From Candidatus Omnitrophota bacterium (lineage in GTDB: Bacteria > Omnitrophota > Gorgyraeia > B26-G9), in the NCBI GenBank assembly GCA_022013205.1, contig JAKLQT010000263.1, forward strand, positions 1 to 21,370: a DNA stretch of 21,370 nucleotides, in the 5' to 3' direction. This document shows positions 21,211 through 21,370 of this stretch, piece after piece. Position numbers and translations under genes: made by a program. Position 1 is the stretch's first letter. Each line of letters starts with the position of its first letter. Under the pieces are notes generated by a model. That model was not told where the DNA came from and did no database searches. It worked only from the letters and a program-made list of their open reading frames with translations.

Positions 21211-21370
21211 ATGTATATATTACAAAAGCAATTAGAGAATATAAAAAAAATATTAGTTCCGCAAAAGGCGGTTGTTCTTTTTGGGCCCAGAAGGTGTGGG
21301 AAAACCACACTACTGCAAAAATTAATCGAAACAGTAAAAGATGATATTTTGTTTGTAAGCGGGGAAGATA
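21211..21370 (+). CDS. AAA/DUF4143 ATPase, N-terminal part (runs off window)
   Basis: 53 codons visible. MYILQKQLENIKKILVPQ is followed by VVLFGPRRCGKTTLLQKLIE, with Walker A GPRRCGKT, then DDILFVSGED, the usual second block of this family (VSGED). It is a different subgroup from the gene at 18098. A perfect AGGAGG four bases before the ATG and a consensus promoter mean it should be well expressed unless repressed at the palindrome. Confidence 0.88.
   Translation, partial: MYILQKQLENIKKILVPQKAVVLFGPRRCGKTTLLQKLIETVKDDILFVSGED

Overview
This is bacterial DNA, AT-rich, with mostly plus-strand housekeeping genes embedded in a dense litter of short repeats, palindromes, toxin-antitoxin modules and gene relics. 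No rRNA or phylogenetic marker is present. The gene style (GT39-TPR protein, UXS/UGD pair, SPL-like radical SAM protein, MNT/HEPN pairs, repeats of the 'CAGATTACG' type) suggests an uncultured candidate phylum such as Omnitrophota, but that is an inference and could be wrong.

Layout. 1-770: 3' half of a group II intron (maturase C-terminus, then domains V and VI). 796-1995: a small membrane protein and a class I SAM methyltransferase. 2150-5305: a complete IS4-family element (11-bp inverted repeats, 2195-3470) sitting in a broken membrane glycosyltransferase-TPR gene. Its leader looks built to mask the transposase ribosome-binding site in read-through transcripts. 5303-6700: spore photoproduct lyase-like radical SAM protein with a near-leaderless promoter. 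6900-7404: a GxxExxY relic between inverted repeats, then a stand-alone Smr protein. 7506-9256: a GT2 glycosyltransferase divergent from NAD synthase. 9495-11801: UDP-xylose synthase and UDP-glucose dehydrogenase, which together convert UDP-glucose to UDP-glucuronate and UDP-xylose for surface polysaccharide. 11853-15766: hisH and hisF, the two subunits of imidazole glycerol phosphate synthase, are pulled apart by 2.4 kb holding two MNT nucleotidyltransferase/HEPN modules. These modules are bracketed by three copies of a GC-rich hairpin repeat. 15949-17526: a DUF218 (ElyC/YdcF-like) protein and a LarE-like PP-loop sulfur transferase.

17527 to the end is an accessory region. An intact AAA ATPase with a DUF4143-type C-terminus lies between two direct copies of a composite repeat. 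It is followed by a third MNT/HEPN pair, fragments of another ATPase and of a CopG-family antitoxin, and the start of a second ATPase gene with a strong promoter and an operator-like palindrome.

The most interesting theme is that defence or toxin-antitoxin-type genes sit in units punctuated by repeats: R1-R3 around the MNT/HEPN pairs and C1-C3 around the ATPase. One repeat copy (C1) is fused to the tail of a lost ATPase gene. This looks like a region where gene units are gained, duplicated and lost by recombination at shared repeats. A second theme is heptamer repeats, one cluster of which has expanded in frame inside hisF next to the active site.
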